Shown here one piece after another: positions 1 through 10,958 of a DNA stretch of 64,000 bases. Position 1 is the stretch's first letter; the number at the start of each line of letters is the position of its first letter. Made by a program: the position numbers and the translations under genes. The stretch comes from Biscogniauxia marginata (lineage: Eukaryota > Ascomycota > Sordariomycetes > Xylariales > Xylariaceae): NCBI GenBank assembly GCA_022695795.1, contig MU404107.1, positions 185,880-249,879 on the forward strand, in the 5' to 3' direction. Under the pieces are notes generated by a model that saw only the letters and a program-made list of their open reading frames with translations, had not been told where the DNA came from and did no database searches.

Positions 1-997
1 AAATATATTTATATTAACTTATTAAGGTGTTTCTAAGTATTTAAGGTATTTTAAATTAATTAAAACATTTAAATCGAGGTTATTACGAAATAGAAATTAA
101 AATGTATTAATACACGCGAAAAGATTTTTAAAAAGGTAAAAAAATCTCGTGAATTAAATAAAAAAAAAAAAAAATCTTAATAATTCGAATAATTTAATAT
201 GGTTTAATTTATATAAGTAAATAAAATATTACTATTTAATAGGTATATATATAAGGTATATATAAATAGTAGTAAATTGTATGTCGAGAAAAGAGGAGCT
301 TTATAAGCTGCAAACTTGTAAGATTTATATATAAACCCTTATCTCCCTTATTTAAGCTATTTAAAACTAGGGCCCACAGGGTCCTTCGGACCTTTATAAC
401 CCCGTATTAAATATATAAAGTAGTTTTATTATAAAATAAGATTATTTATTTTCGAGAAATAAATTACATTTTTAATAAACAACATAAAATTAAAAATAAA
501 TAATTATAAATAAAAAGAATACTTAATATAAAAAAAGAATAATTTTATAAGTTAAAAAAGATAATATTACAATTAATAATAATAATAAAAAGCCTCGAAA
601 AAAGTAGTAATTAAATAAAAATAATATAATATTTATATTTATATAACGAATAAAAATACGTTTAATAATATAATAAATAAAAATATAATTAATAATATTT
701 AGTAATTTAAATTTCGAGGAGTTATAATTAATTTTATTTATTATTAATTTTAATTTTAAAAGGTTTTAACTCGAAAAATGTAATAAATTAATTAACTTAA
801 ATTATACGTTAAAAAACCAAATACTTAATATAAAAAAGATATTTAATTTTTAAAACATAAAACTAAAAAAACGATTTAAATAATAATAATAATAAATTAA
901 TTATAATGCCATATAAATATTTTTTAATAATTAAAATTACGAAAATAATAAAAACTAGTTTATTTATTTATATAATTTATTTGTTTATAAAACATGT
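1..997 (-). mobile_element. AT-rich TIR element A (subfamily A2), truncated by window edge
   Basis: This AT-rich block matches, in reverse orientation, the left part of the elements at 36199 and 60441. Its outer end at about 930-997 reads inward (minus strand) as ACATGTTTTATAAAC, then a CTAGTTTTT block and an ATTAAAAA block, in the same order as the left end of the copy at 60441. A TA dinucleotide follows at 998-999, consistent with a TA target duplication. No open frame of useful length is present. A small repeat with a hairpin is inserted at about 240-420. The other end lies outside the window. Confidence 0.6.
240..420 (+). repeat. Small dispersed repeat with GGTCC-TTC-GGACC hairpin
   Basis: This roughly 180 bp segment is less AT-biased than its surroundings and interrupts element A. 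Near its end it has a perfect 5 bp stem with a TTC loop (GGTCCTTCGGACC, about 380-392), followed by CCCCGTATTAAAT. A related segment in the opposite orientation lies at about 36270-36455, with a longer stem around the same TTC loop and the matching end ATTTAATGCGGGG. The two sit at different depths in element A, so they look like separate insertions. A solo LTR is possible; I could not define target duplications. Confidence 0.4.
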
Positions 998-2031
998 TAT
1001 TATTATTTATAAGTTATAAAATTTAATATGTTTAATATATATATAAATTATATAAAGTATTATTTAATATTTATAATATTATTAATTAAATTAATTAAAT
1101 TAATTTTATAAAATAATTATTAATTTTTAAATAATATTAATAATATTAATATTTTATAAAATAAAGTAAAGTAAATATAAATAACTTTATAATTATTATA
1201 ATTTTGTTTAATTATAAGAATAATTTAAATTTCTTGTTTTATCTTATATAACTCGATCCTTTTATTATGTTATGCTCGCTTTTCCGCTATTTCCCACATT
1301 TTCCACATTTTTATAGCCGCGAATCAGCATGAAACACCATTAATCCGCCAAACGGACAACTCTAAGAGACACACACATACATTCAAAATCAATGTGCAAG
1401 CACTTCTGCTTTTTGCAATAAGATACGATCAAGACATAATAATCCACACATTGCGATCACGTAATGACGTCAGATGAAGAACCTTGACGGCCGGGTTAGG
1501 GTTCAAGCTGGACCTTCCATCCCCCCCGTGTCCGGTCGAACTTAACTTTACCTTCAGGTAGGCAGGTAAAGGTTTGACCACCGAAATGGTCCAAACCTTT
1601 CCCAATGATAAGAGAACCTTGAATATACTGCATGATCAGTGGTGAATGGCGATGAGGGAGACGACCCTTATCAGCGCTTTGCTGCCCCGCCGCTCTCGGA
1701 CAACGGCGCCCCTCGATCGACTTATCTAGTCTCAGTGGCTCCGTTGCCGGAAGAAACCTTGGGTAGGAAGCCTACCTGGTAGTTGTTTGTAAGGCTGTTA
1801 CTCAACCTGAAGGCATATGATATGTAGAACTCCTCGATTGACGCAGGTGAACTTGGAAAGTTTTAAGCCGAGCCCTTGCTTCACGTGGCTCTTGATTTCA
1901 AGTTGCTAAGAAAGAGTCCGTCTCCCTGCCGAGGTGCCAATCTCTTATCTTTCTTCTTGCTTCCCCCCTCCCGCTCCCCACTCAAGATTCTCACATGTGG
2001 TAAACGGCTCTCGACGACTTCTTAAACAACA
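998..2031. other. AT tail and upstream region of the dehydrogenase
   Basis: The first 250 bases are AT-rich transposon-flank sequence. From about 1250 composition returns to genic level. The rest is the promoter and leader region of the gene at 2032, including a pyrimidine-rich stretch (about 1950-1985) shortly before the start. I see no gene here. Confidence 0.5.
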
Positions 2032-3116
2032 ATGAGTTCAGTGGCTGCAGGAACTAGGGGCCGCCTCTCTGCCAAAAATGCCATCATCACCGGCGCCGGC
2101 GGGTAGGTTTCTTTTCCCCCTTCGACGATGAGCTTAACCTTGGATCATCAACTGCAAGTTGCCCTGCGGCAATCCTGGTCTCGCAGTAACCAGTACTCTC
2201 CACAAGGACATGAAGCAAAGAACTAACCATGATTTTTAGTGGTATTGGTCTCGAGACCACGATCCTCTTTGCGAAAGAAGGCGCTAATGTCCTGATGGCT
2301 GATATCTCTGGTCCGGCGTTGGAAAAGGCCAAGGCTAAAGTTCTCCAGTTGGTACCCAACGCCAGCCGAATTGAGACAACGGTACGGAAAGAAATTGAAA
2401 AAATAAAAGAAAAGAAAAAATTCCCAACGTATATGAATGCCCCCAGTTGACTTGATATCTTCCAGGTCTGCGACGTATCCAAGGAGAGCCAAGTCCAAGC
2501 CATGATCGAGTCGCTGGACTCGTGGGGTGGCCTCGACGTCATCTTCAACAATGCAGGTATCATGCACGCTCGCGACGACGACGCGGTTGGCACACCCGAG
2601 GAGATATGGGACCTCACAATGTCTATCAACGTAAAAGGCGTGTGGTATGGCTGCAAACACGCCGTGCTATCCCTCCGCCGAAACAACAAGAGCAAAGGAA
2701 GCATCATCAACACGGCCTCTGTCGTCGCCCTCGTCGGCTCGGCGACACCGCAGCTCGCCTACACCGCATCCAAGGGGGCCGTTCTTGCTCTGACCCGCGA
2801 GCTGGCTATAGTCCACGCGCGCGAGGGCTACCGCTTTAACAGCCTCTGCCCCGCCCCTCTGAACACGCCGCTCCTGCAAGACTGGCTCGGCGACGACGTC
2901 CCCAAGCGCTTGAGACGAGAAATCCACTTCCCTACGGGCCGGTTTGGCGAAGCCGTCGAGCAGGCTCAGGCTGTTCTCTTCCTCGCGAGCGACGAGGCCA
3001 GCTTCGTCAACGGCCACGAGATGGTGGTTGACGGTGGAATGACCAAGGCATACGTCACCCCTGAGGGCCAGCCGCTCGTCGCTCCGACCAACAATGCCCT
3101 CAAGACTGAGCTATGA
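2032..3116 (+). CDS. Short-chain dehydrogenase/reductase (classical SDR)
   Basis: Three exons (2032-2102, 2240-2381, 2466-3116) encode 287 residues. Introns start GTAGGT and GTACGG and end TTTTTAG and TTCCAG, and all joins keep frame. The first splice completes the cofactor motif TGAGGGIG (residues 20-27). Further SDR landmarks are NNAG (99-102), Asn126, Ser156, Tyr170 and Lys174, giving a complete Asn-Ser-Tyr-Lys catalytic tetrad. It should be an NAD(P)-dependent oxidoreductase of the Rossmann fold; the substrate cannot be told from sequence. There is no signal peptide or membrane segment, so it is probably cytosolic. It converges on the methylisocitrate lyase gene downstream, about 340 bp away; I would not assume a shared pathway. 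The ATG at 2032 gives the only frame that joins cleanly to exon 2. Confidence 0.9.
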
Positions 3117-3454
3117 GATTGGAACTTTACTACGGCTACGCCATAGTCTGGAGTTTGGGTGCTGAGGATTTCTCTCCCACGGTCGCGTCTATTGTCTGGC
3201 GAAGTTCCGTTTGGTACATGTAGGCGGTTGGCTGTTTGCTCCCCATGATGACTATCTTGTAATGAACTCGATTTAAATATACACGGATACCTAGGTAGTA
3301 GAGCCCAGAGACATGATATCTGACATGACCCTAATGCCTTCCGTCTGTCCAATATATATATGCATCTACCTGAACTCCGGCGCTTCCAGGAACCAACTAA
3401 ACTTATAGTTATAGCGTCATCGATACTACTCCCTCCATGCGATGCGGCTATTAT

Positions 3455-5321
3455 CTAATGAAACTGTCCTTCCGTGTTGCCCTCTCCCATGCTCCTGCTG
3501 CTGCTGCTGCCGCTCTGGATAGCCCCTAAGATTCCATCGATGTAGCTCGCGCCGCTCCACTTTTGGTGCGTCAGGACGTCACAGCCGAGTTCCTTCTCCC
3601 TCCGCTGCACGAGGTTTACGTAGGCCAGCATGCCATCCTTTTTGTACTCGCGGGCCAGCTCATTCGTGATGGTCGCGGTGCTGTGCAGGCCTGCGAGCGA
3701 GATCAGCTGGAGCACGAAACCCTCCCGGGCGATATCCCAGATGAAGGACTTGAGTCGCGCATCGTCGAACCCATGCGCCATCCAGTTGAACGACGGTGAC
3801 AAATTGTAGACCAGGCCCTTTCCGGGAAAGTGCTGCCGTACGGCGCGGCCGAGCCGGGTGGCCACCTCGACGTTCGGGTCACCGGTTTCGACCCACAGGA
3901 GGTCCGCGAACGGTCCGAACGCAATGGCGCGCTTTGTCGCGGCCTCCATGCCGGCGCGGTAGTGGTAGAAGCCCTCCCGGGTCCGGGGCACATCCCAGTC
4001 GAAGTAAATGGGCTTACTGACAAGGCCGTTCGCCAGCCGCTGCCGCTTGGAGATGCCCATCGTGCCGTCAGCCTCGACCGTCTGGAGATATGAGTCTATC
4101 TTATCCCGAGACACACCTTGCGCCTTCATCTGCTCTACGGCGGCCTCGTCGAATGTCATAAGTTGCGTCTTCTTGACCCAGGCGGCTTCGAAAGCGTCGA
4201 TCTCCGATCCTGGGGCACCAGACGCCTCCATCTCCTGCAATGTCTCTGCCAACGGAGCGATGCCTTCTTCCGCCACGCCGAGTATGAACTCATGGTCCCG
4301 CACATCAATTGCGCTCGATAGCAACTTGCCGCTCTCTGAGTCAGTGCGCGCAATGACGAGGTTCTCCGTTCCCATGACGTCCCATTGGAACCGCGCGGCG
4401 TTCAATCGGTTGATGTGCTCGCCCATGGGCACTAGGACCTTGCCGGCCAGATGACCACATTTCTTACCGCCGTGCAGCTGGTCCTCGAAGTGCACGGCGG
4501 CCGCACCGTTCTCCGCAAACAACTTGGCTAGTTTGAGCACCGCGCTCAAGCCACCGTGGCCCGTATCGCCGTCGGCGACAATCGGACGCAGGTAATCGAC
4601 GTACGGAGTCTTCCTCCGCTCTTCCGCGGTCATCTTCCGCCGCAGATCCCACTGTTTCCGATCGTGCATCGACTGCGCCTTGGAGAGACGCTGTACTTGG
4701 TTCGGAACCGTGTTGTAGGGGTAGTCTCCGAAGTCGGGGGAGACCTCGTTGGTCGTCGTGAGGGTAGAAGAGCAAGCCCAGCCCGAAATATAGAGGACCT
4801 CCTGATGCGGCGCTTGCTGCGTCATCTGGACTGGATCGATGGCCCCCACTACCGGTATCGAGACAGAGTCAGCGGTTTATCGGGTTTGGAGTAATCGAGG
4901 CATATCTTGACGAACTTGTATGTATGGGTTCTCCCGCAGCCCCCCTTTCCTTGATTAGGTTGAAGAGCTTCCGCGCCATGAGCGAGCTGCCGTAGCTTTG
5001 CAACTGGGACCCCCGTTTCGACACGATGTCGGCGGCTGTGTAGGGTCTTGTGATACTTTCGAATCTAGGAGTTGCCCACCACGATTCAACATCCTTGATC
5101 TGCTGCTCGTATAGCGCATCTTCCGCGGCTCCTGCTTTCTCGGCTTCTGGTAGCAATTGGAAGGAGTCGGACGGCAGGATTGTCGAGACGGGCGGATTTG
5201 TGCGAGGCAAAGACATCCTCGTCACCGTCGAAGAAAGCAATCTCGAGGAAATTCGGCAGGGAGAAGTACGAAGAGGAGGCGAGGCGAGACGAGGCGCCCG
5301 ATTGATGACTCGACGAAACAT
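3455..5321 (-). CDS. mclA: Mitochondrial 2-methylisocitrate lyase (isocitrate lyase family)
   Basis: Two exons (5321-4916 and 4848-3455) encode 599 residues. The 67 bp intron (GTTCGT...GGTAG) splits the ATG codon of residue 136 and restores the family sequence around [13 protein letters not shown]. The isocitrate lyase signature KKCGHL is at residues 264-269, with catalytic Cys266. The first 35 residues are rich in Arg and Ser without acids ([18 protein letters not shown]...), a typical mitochondrial presequence, and there is no peroxisomal C-terminal tripeptide (it ends EGQFH). This favours 2-methylisocitrate lyase, which splits 2-methylisocitrate to pyruvate and succinate, over glyoxysomal isocitrate lyase. 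The divergent neighbour is a methylcitrate synthase, which supports the assignment. An internal ATG at residue 36 could give a shorter product. The isocitrate lyase paralogue is the main alternative. Confidence 0.9.
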
Positions 5322-6213
5322 CGCGACTACGGCCGGGTCTTGTAAAACCGAATAGGAGCAGTTGAACTGATATGAGTCGTCCGTCGGGTTCTAGGTGATG
5401 GAGAAGACCACCTTCAATAATGTATGTACATTAAGCAAAGATATGAGCGAGGCACACCAGACGAGGCCCAGGAGAAGCGAAGACTTGCTTAGGAGCGAGA
5501 TCGAGGTTCCGAAGGTTTCGAGTAATTCATCCCCGCCATCGGTCGATAACAATGCTTGTACCAATGTGCCGGTAGGGAGGCTGTGTGTTTACGCTGATAC
5601 CTAATCCGAAGCTGGATCGTTGAAATATTAGGTAGGTATCCCCGCCAGCGGCGGTACAGGAAGCCCTCCTCCCCCGCACATTAGTAAGAAGGTCGGCGAT
5701 TTTCGGCTGGGGACCACCGGAGATCAGGAACCGCAGGTGGTCGATACCTAGGAGGCCTAACCTAGGTAGGTAATCCGTATTCCGTACTAACGTGAAGCAG
5801 ACGTGCTAATTGGGCAATTGAATTTATTTTATGGGTAGTAAGGTGCTTGGCGTGACCGTCTTAGTAAGTATACCTACGAAAATGCGGGCTGCGGGGTCGC
5901 GGGGACACGGGTTCCCTCGGTTTGATATGCGGGGACTACCTCCAGGTAGGTACCTCCTAACCTCTAAGCTCCCTTTCCCCCACCTGTTTCCTTGACGCAT
6001 GCTACGGGAGCTTGAAAAAGCCACTGCCATGCAGCTCCGGCTGCTCCCTAGTCATTCCATGTTTTTCCTTTTATTTATCTGCTCCGTGATCACGAGATAC
6101 TCATCGTGCCCGACAACTCGTTGATACCTAAACAATCGTTTGAGTGCTTGCCCCAGTCCTTACGACCAACCCCACCGAACAAGGCTCTTGTCTGGTCTCG
6201 TCGAATAGTCAAA
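5322..6213. promoter_or_regulatory. Divergent promoter between methylisocitrate lyase and methylcitrate synthase
   Basis: This 892 bp intergenic region separates the start codons of two divergently transcribed methylcitrate-cycle genes, so it probably holds shared control sites. It contains several copies of the locally common CCTAGGTAGGTA motif (5761-5772 and variants near 5630 and 5945) and a tight GCGGGG cluster at 5891-5934. No convincing coding sequence is seen in it. Confidence 0.6.
5891..5934 (+). promoter_or_regulatory. Cluster of three CreA-type GCGGGG sites
   Basis: GCGGGG occurs at 5891-5896, 5899-5904 and 5929-5934 on the plus strand. Each fits SYGGRG, the known binding consensus of the fungal carbon catabolite repressor CreA/CRE-1. 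Three sites within 44 bp between two propionate-catabolism genes make glucose repression plausible; binding is inferred. Confidence 0.4.
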
Positions 6214-7878
6214 ATGGCGATGAGGTTTAGGGCGCCGACGAGGGCGCTGGGGATTCTAAGGGTGAGTAGGCTTCCAATAAGCAGACGCCGGTTTAGCACC
6301 GTCTTGCTGTCTATTAACGCCCGGGGTGGATTGAGATATTGAGGTGACCGTAGCACACACAGATACGTGCTGCCCCGGCCACCGTCTTACACGCAGCAAG
6401 GCCCTACTCCTCGTCCTCCGAGCCCGATTTGAAGGCAACACTGAAGGAAGTTATTCCTGCGAAGAGAGAGCTCCTCGCAAAAGTCAAGGCGAATGCGTCT
6501 GCTGTCATCGGCGAGGTCAAGGTAGAAAATACAATCGGCGGCATGAGGTATTGTTACAGCAAACACATTGCGTTGTGGCTTACGCGCATGCTTTCCTTTG
6601 GTTCTGGCTGACCCTTGGACAGAGGGCTGAAGGCTATGTTGTGGGAGGGTAGCGTTCTGGATGCGAACGAGGGCATTCGATTTCATGGGCGGACGATAAA
6701 GGATTGCCAAAAGGAGCTCCCCAAGGGCAAGACGGGCACCGAAATGCTTCCCGAATCCATGTTCTGGCTGCTCTTGACCGGCCAGGTACCCTCGGTGTCC
6801 CAAGTTCGACAGCTCTCCCGCGAGCTTGCCGAACAGGCACATATCCCGGACTTTGTGAACAAGATGCTTGACAGCTTCCCCACTGACCTGCACCCCATGA
6901 CCCAGTTCGCCATCTCCGTCAGCGCCTTAAATTACACCTCCAAGTTCGCTAAGGCTTATGAGAACGGCCTGAATAAGGCCGACTACTGGGAGCCAACCTT
7001 TGACGACTGCATTAGCCTGTTAGCCAAGTTGCCTACGATCGCTGCCAAGATATACCAAAACTCGTACCGCGGTGGCGGCGCTTTGCCAGCTGACGTCGAC
7101 CCCGAGCAAGATTGGTCCTACAACTTTGCCGCGATGCTGGGCAAGGGCGGTCCAGAGAACGAAAACTTCCAAGACCTACTGAGACTGTATCTTGCGCTCC
7201 ACGGGGACCATGAAGGTGGGAATGTGTCAGCTCACACTACTCATCTCGTCGGTAGCGCTCTCAGCGATCCTTTCCTGAGTTACAGCGCTGGTCTTCAAGG
7301 TCTTGCTGGACCCCTGCATGGGTAATAATTACCCCCCTCCCCCTGTCTTACTGGTTAGTACCTCGAAAGCTGACTTGTCTTTTAGGCTTGCCGCACAGGA
7401 GGTATTGCGTTGGATACTCCAAATGAAGGAGGGCATACCCAAGAACTACTCTGAAAAGGATGTCCACGATTACTTGTGGACGACCCTCAACAGTGGGAGG
7501 GTCGTGCCGGGTTATGGACATGCGGTGCTACGCAAACCCGACCCCCGCTTCGAAGCACTCATGGATTACGCTGCTTCTCGCCCCGAGATTGCCTCAGACC
7601 CCGTGTTCCAGCTCGTCAAGTTGAACAGCGAGATCGCCCCCGAGGTTTTGAAGAAGCATGGGAAGACCAAGAACCCCTACCCGAACGTAGATTCAAGCAG
7701 CGGCGTTTTGTTCCACCATTATGGTTTCCACGAGACCCTATACTACACGGCGACATTTGGTGTTAGCAGAGGCTTAGGTCCGCTCGCTCAGCTCATCTGG
7801 GATCGCGCTCTCGGACTTCCCATAGAGCGGCCCAAGAGCATCAACTTGGAAGGCATCTTGAAGCAAATCGGCGCCTAA
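6214..7878 (+). CDS. mcsA: Mitochondrial 2-methylcitrate synthase (citrate synthase family)
   Basis: Four exons (6214-6261, 6363-6547, 6623-7321, 7386-7878) encode 474 residues; all introns are GT-AG and all joins are in frame. The short first exon plus the start of exon 2 forms an Arg/Ala-rich presequence ending ARPYSSSS, so the enzyme is mitochondrial. The three citrate synthase catalytic residues are present: His310 (in LHGLA), His356 (in PGYGHA) and Asp413 (in PNVD), spaced much as in animal citrate synthase. The [13 protein letters not shown] segment and the GLPIERPKS tail match my recollection of fungal methylcitrate synthases. It condenses propionyl-CoA with oxaloacetate, detoxifying propionyl-CoA in the mitochondrial matrix. 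It is divergent from the methylisocitrate lyase gene, and regulation is probably shared. Ordinary citrate synthase is the alternative; these enzymes usually keep some activity with acetyl-CoA. Confidence 0.92.
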
Positions 7879-9886
7879 ATGTTGCAGATGTTAACGAAGG
7901 CGATAGTGACTTACGAGTTAGTTTTCATGTGGGTTTATGATAAGCACCTGGCTTAGAGATGGACATTTGGTCTATCCCCTCCTTGAGTGGTTACACAAAG
8001 GGGAATCCTATTTCAAGGAGATAGTGTTTAGGTAGAATTTTTTCTTCTGCTTTCTTCCAGCACCGTAATGCCACTAAAGTCTACAGAATCCTTCGAAGAC
8101 CAATGAAAGGTTCTAGTTGCTATGATATTGTTAGAATCCTATGTACTATTCAAGACCATGATGGTCTTACGTATTAGTAATACAAAATTATGGCTATACC
8201 TCTACTTGAAACTACATGTTATCATCCTATTACTAGAGATTTGACACCAGACACGCAAAGAATATACATAGCGGATGTATGAAGGAGGTTTGATTTACCG
8301 CCGGTTACTATCCACAAACAGGTGTTTTAAAAATCATTGCCACCCCCCCCTCCAAATAATCCCCTCCACAGGTTATGTAAAACATGACAGAGCTTGAAAC
8401 TACTCAAAATGTCCGTGAAAGGAAACGTACTTGGTCGTTAATACTCAGGCTTGGAACCTCATAAGGCTCACATCAGCCGTATCTTTGGCTAGACCGAATA
8501 TTTCTGTGGTCTCTGTTGCATTGGTACATCAATTTCTCCCATTATAGGCCTAAGTTACTCTCTGAGAGGCCTATGCCATCCCATATATCTGTCGATAATG
8601 AGACTATGGGCATGATATGAGAGTCAGATCCGAATCTAGGTTGCCACGAGGCGGAGGTCTCCGCTAGGATTAGACTATAAGTTTTGTAATAATTTCTTCA
8701 TAGGTTCCGATAGATCCGTGTACGTAATGGCGGATGAAGCTTTCGACCCAAATACGATCATCTCCATGTTGCTCGTCAAAGCGGCTAAAGAGGTTAAAAA
8801 GGATTCGGATGAGCATGCAGGGAACCTTAACGATCTGGACCGCTACAGACAGAACGAATTCTAGTAGGCTGCAACGGAAATAAGGGGACTAGGTTAGCAA
8901 GGCACGATATTGAAAATCCTTTGGGTTGAAGGGATATTGATTATTCCTTCACCTAGACCTCGGCCTCATTGGTGACCGACACCGGCCGCACAGCTAGTTC
9001 TCAACCGGTCATATATGACTTGTGTATACCTGTATAGTATCGTTCAGTCAAAAACTCTAACACAACTTCATCCCCTTTCAAAGCTAATCTATACAGTTTC
9101 ATATAGCGGAGCTAGCTTTGGAAAACTGTGTATTTTGAGGTTAGAGGAGGGGAGGTCCTTGCAACACCCCCCCTTTTCTTAAAATTGCCTAAAGAGGAAA
9201 CCTCCTACACATCATCCTGGTCACGTTTTATGTATAATGTACCTAGACAACACTGACGGAGAAAGTACAGTATACATATTCGTTGTAGGGATAATTAAGC
9301 TTAATCAACTGAAACCCCGAGTTTCCAAAAATAGGACTAGGTGAAGCAACCATATCCAAGCAGTCAGTTGTTTCCCCCTGCTCTCAAGTCGTATTATCGT
9401 CGTCAGATCTATCTAGACCTCGATTATATTACTTCTACCTACCATGCTGTAAGCACAACTCCTCATTTCATTATGGTCTTGTGACGAGTAAGCTTCTCGA
9501 GGGATGACGCCGTCACGGTCTCTGGCCTTTCATCTAGCTACCTAGTTTCCATTTTGGCAATAGCGGTTCTATTAAAAGATGGCATCTCCACACCCTAAGT
9601 CAGACCACATGGGTGACGCGAGCCAGACAGCCTTCAATTAATTTGGATACATCCACCGACCCTCGCTCTTCAATTCAACCGTAAATTTATGGTGAGGCTG
9701 GATTCACTTCACTGGGTCACGTCCCAGGAGTGGCTAGGTCTTCGCAATCTATCACCGATATTAACAGCAGATCCGAGCCTTCGTAATACTAACTAGGCTC
9801 CGAGCTTACGGCTTGGTGCTTGGAATCGTGCGTTTCGTCTGCTCGTCTGGTTCAAGGAGCTAGCATACACAGGTTTCGAGGAGGGA
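7879..9886. other. Intergenic region, mostly featureless
   Basis: Two kilobases of genic-composition DNA without a convincing gene. The only notable item is a 45-codon open frame at 8727-8864 (plus). It begins MADEAFDPNT, is lysine-rich, and follows a possible 3' splice site at about 8701. It may be a coding relic or chance. Confidence 0.4.
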
Positions 9887-9894
9887 TATATAAG
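9887..9894 (+). promoter_or_regulatory. TATA-like box upstream of the DUF4360 gene
   Basis: TATATAAG at 9887-9894 lies 130 bp before the start codon at 10024, a plausible TATA distance for a fungal gene with a short leader. Assignment is by position and consensus only. Confidence 0.35.
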
Positions 9895-10023
9895 ATTGAG
9901 GGCATCTCACGATGGTGTCGATCTTTCCCACACCAGCAATCGCAGAAGTTCTTTTGCTTCTTTGCCGCCGTTTACTTGCATAATTTCCATATAAACTACG
10001 TCTTACACCCGAGTTCGATCACC

Positions 10024-10958
10024 ATGCGATCTTTTCTCACACTCTTCGCGCCGGTGCTCACGGCTGCTAATCCAATTGGGATTATCTCGGACGGTGATTT
10101 GCCTTCACCAAACGAAATTTCCATTATAAGCGCCACTGCAAGTGGTAATGGCTGTCCCCAGGGGACCGTAACAACGAACATTTCGCCTGATCGAACAGTA
10201 AGCGCTGCCAACGCTACTTCGTCCTACCAGTGTTAATAATGCGTCCTAGATCCTCACTTTCGGATTCGATGCCTTCCAGACATACATTGGTCCTGGGACA
10301 GTAATTGCAGACAGGTCAAAGAATTGCCAACTCCATCTAAACCTGAAATACCCCGGAGGCTTCCAGTTCGCCATTGTCAGTTACTTCCCCTGAGGCGTAC
10401 ATAGCAGAACCTTCTAAAGGAGCAAGTTCTAATATCTCCTTTTTGAAAACCTTTTAGGTGGAGTCCACTTATCACGGCTACGCTCAGCTAGAGGAGGGTG
10501 TCACAGGGACTTTCTATTCGACCTACTATTTCAGCCAGGATGCTGCAGCTACCGTACGTTTATCGCAATCTTAGAATACACTGCCTCAGCTGACATCTCC
10601 TCTCTAGACTACTACACAGACCTCAATCCAAGGAGGCGGACTGTGGGAGAATGGCGACGTAGGTTCTTCTCTGACCCCTATCTCACTCTCGCCACAACAA
10701 TTACTTGGCCTCTCAAATGACTGAGGAGACATACATGCGCTGACCCTATCCCCGTCCGTTTAGGTGTACACCAAACAAGACCAGGTTCCTACGGCCTCGA
10801 TCATCTGGTCGCCTTGTGGTGCCACCGGCATTCTTAACGTCAATAACCGCATTGCCCTGACTTCGAGTAACTCGTCTGCGTCCGGGCAGATTTCAGATGA
10901 CGACGCCACTGTCGCCTTTACGCAGCAGGTGCATGTTTCTTGGCAGGCCTGTACTTAG
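10024..10958 (+). CDS. Secreted DUF4360-type protein, five exons
   Basis: No single long frame shows this gene. Five phase-0 exons (10024-10197, 10250-10375, 10458-10553, 10608-10658, 10764-10958), separated by four GT-AG introns of 52-105 bp, join into 213 residues. The product begins MRSFLTLFAPVLTAANP, a hydrophobic signal-peptide-like start. It continues with segments I associate with fungal DUF4360 proteins: ASGNGCPQGTV, LTFGFDAFQTYIGPG, DRSKNCQLHL, YPGGFQFA, GTFYSTYYFS and the C-terminal HVSWQACT. Cysteines are spread as expected for an extracellular disulfide-bonded protein. The biochemical function of the family is unknown to me. Every exon ends on a codon boundary, and splice sites are clean (for example GTACGT and GTAGGT donors), so the gene appears intact. 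It stands alone, with long non-coding flanks. Confidence 0.85.

Noticed and set aside
1492..1507. Telomere-like GGGTTAGGGTT
   Set aside because: Fewer than two full TTAGGG units inside unique sequence; no array.
3563..4894. Several plus-strand open frames over the methylisocitrate lyase gene
   Set aside because: They are shadows of the conserved minus-strand coding sequence.
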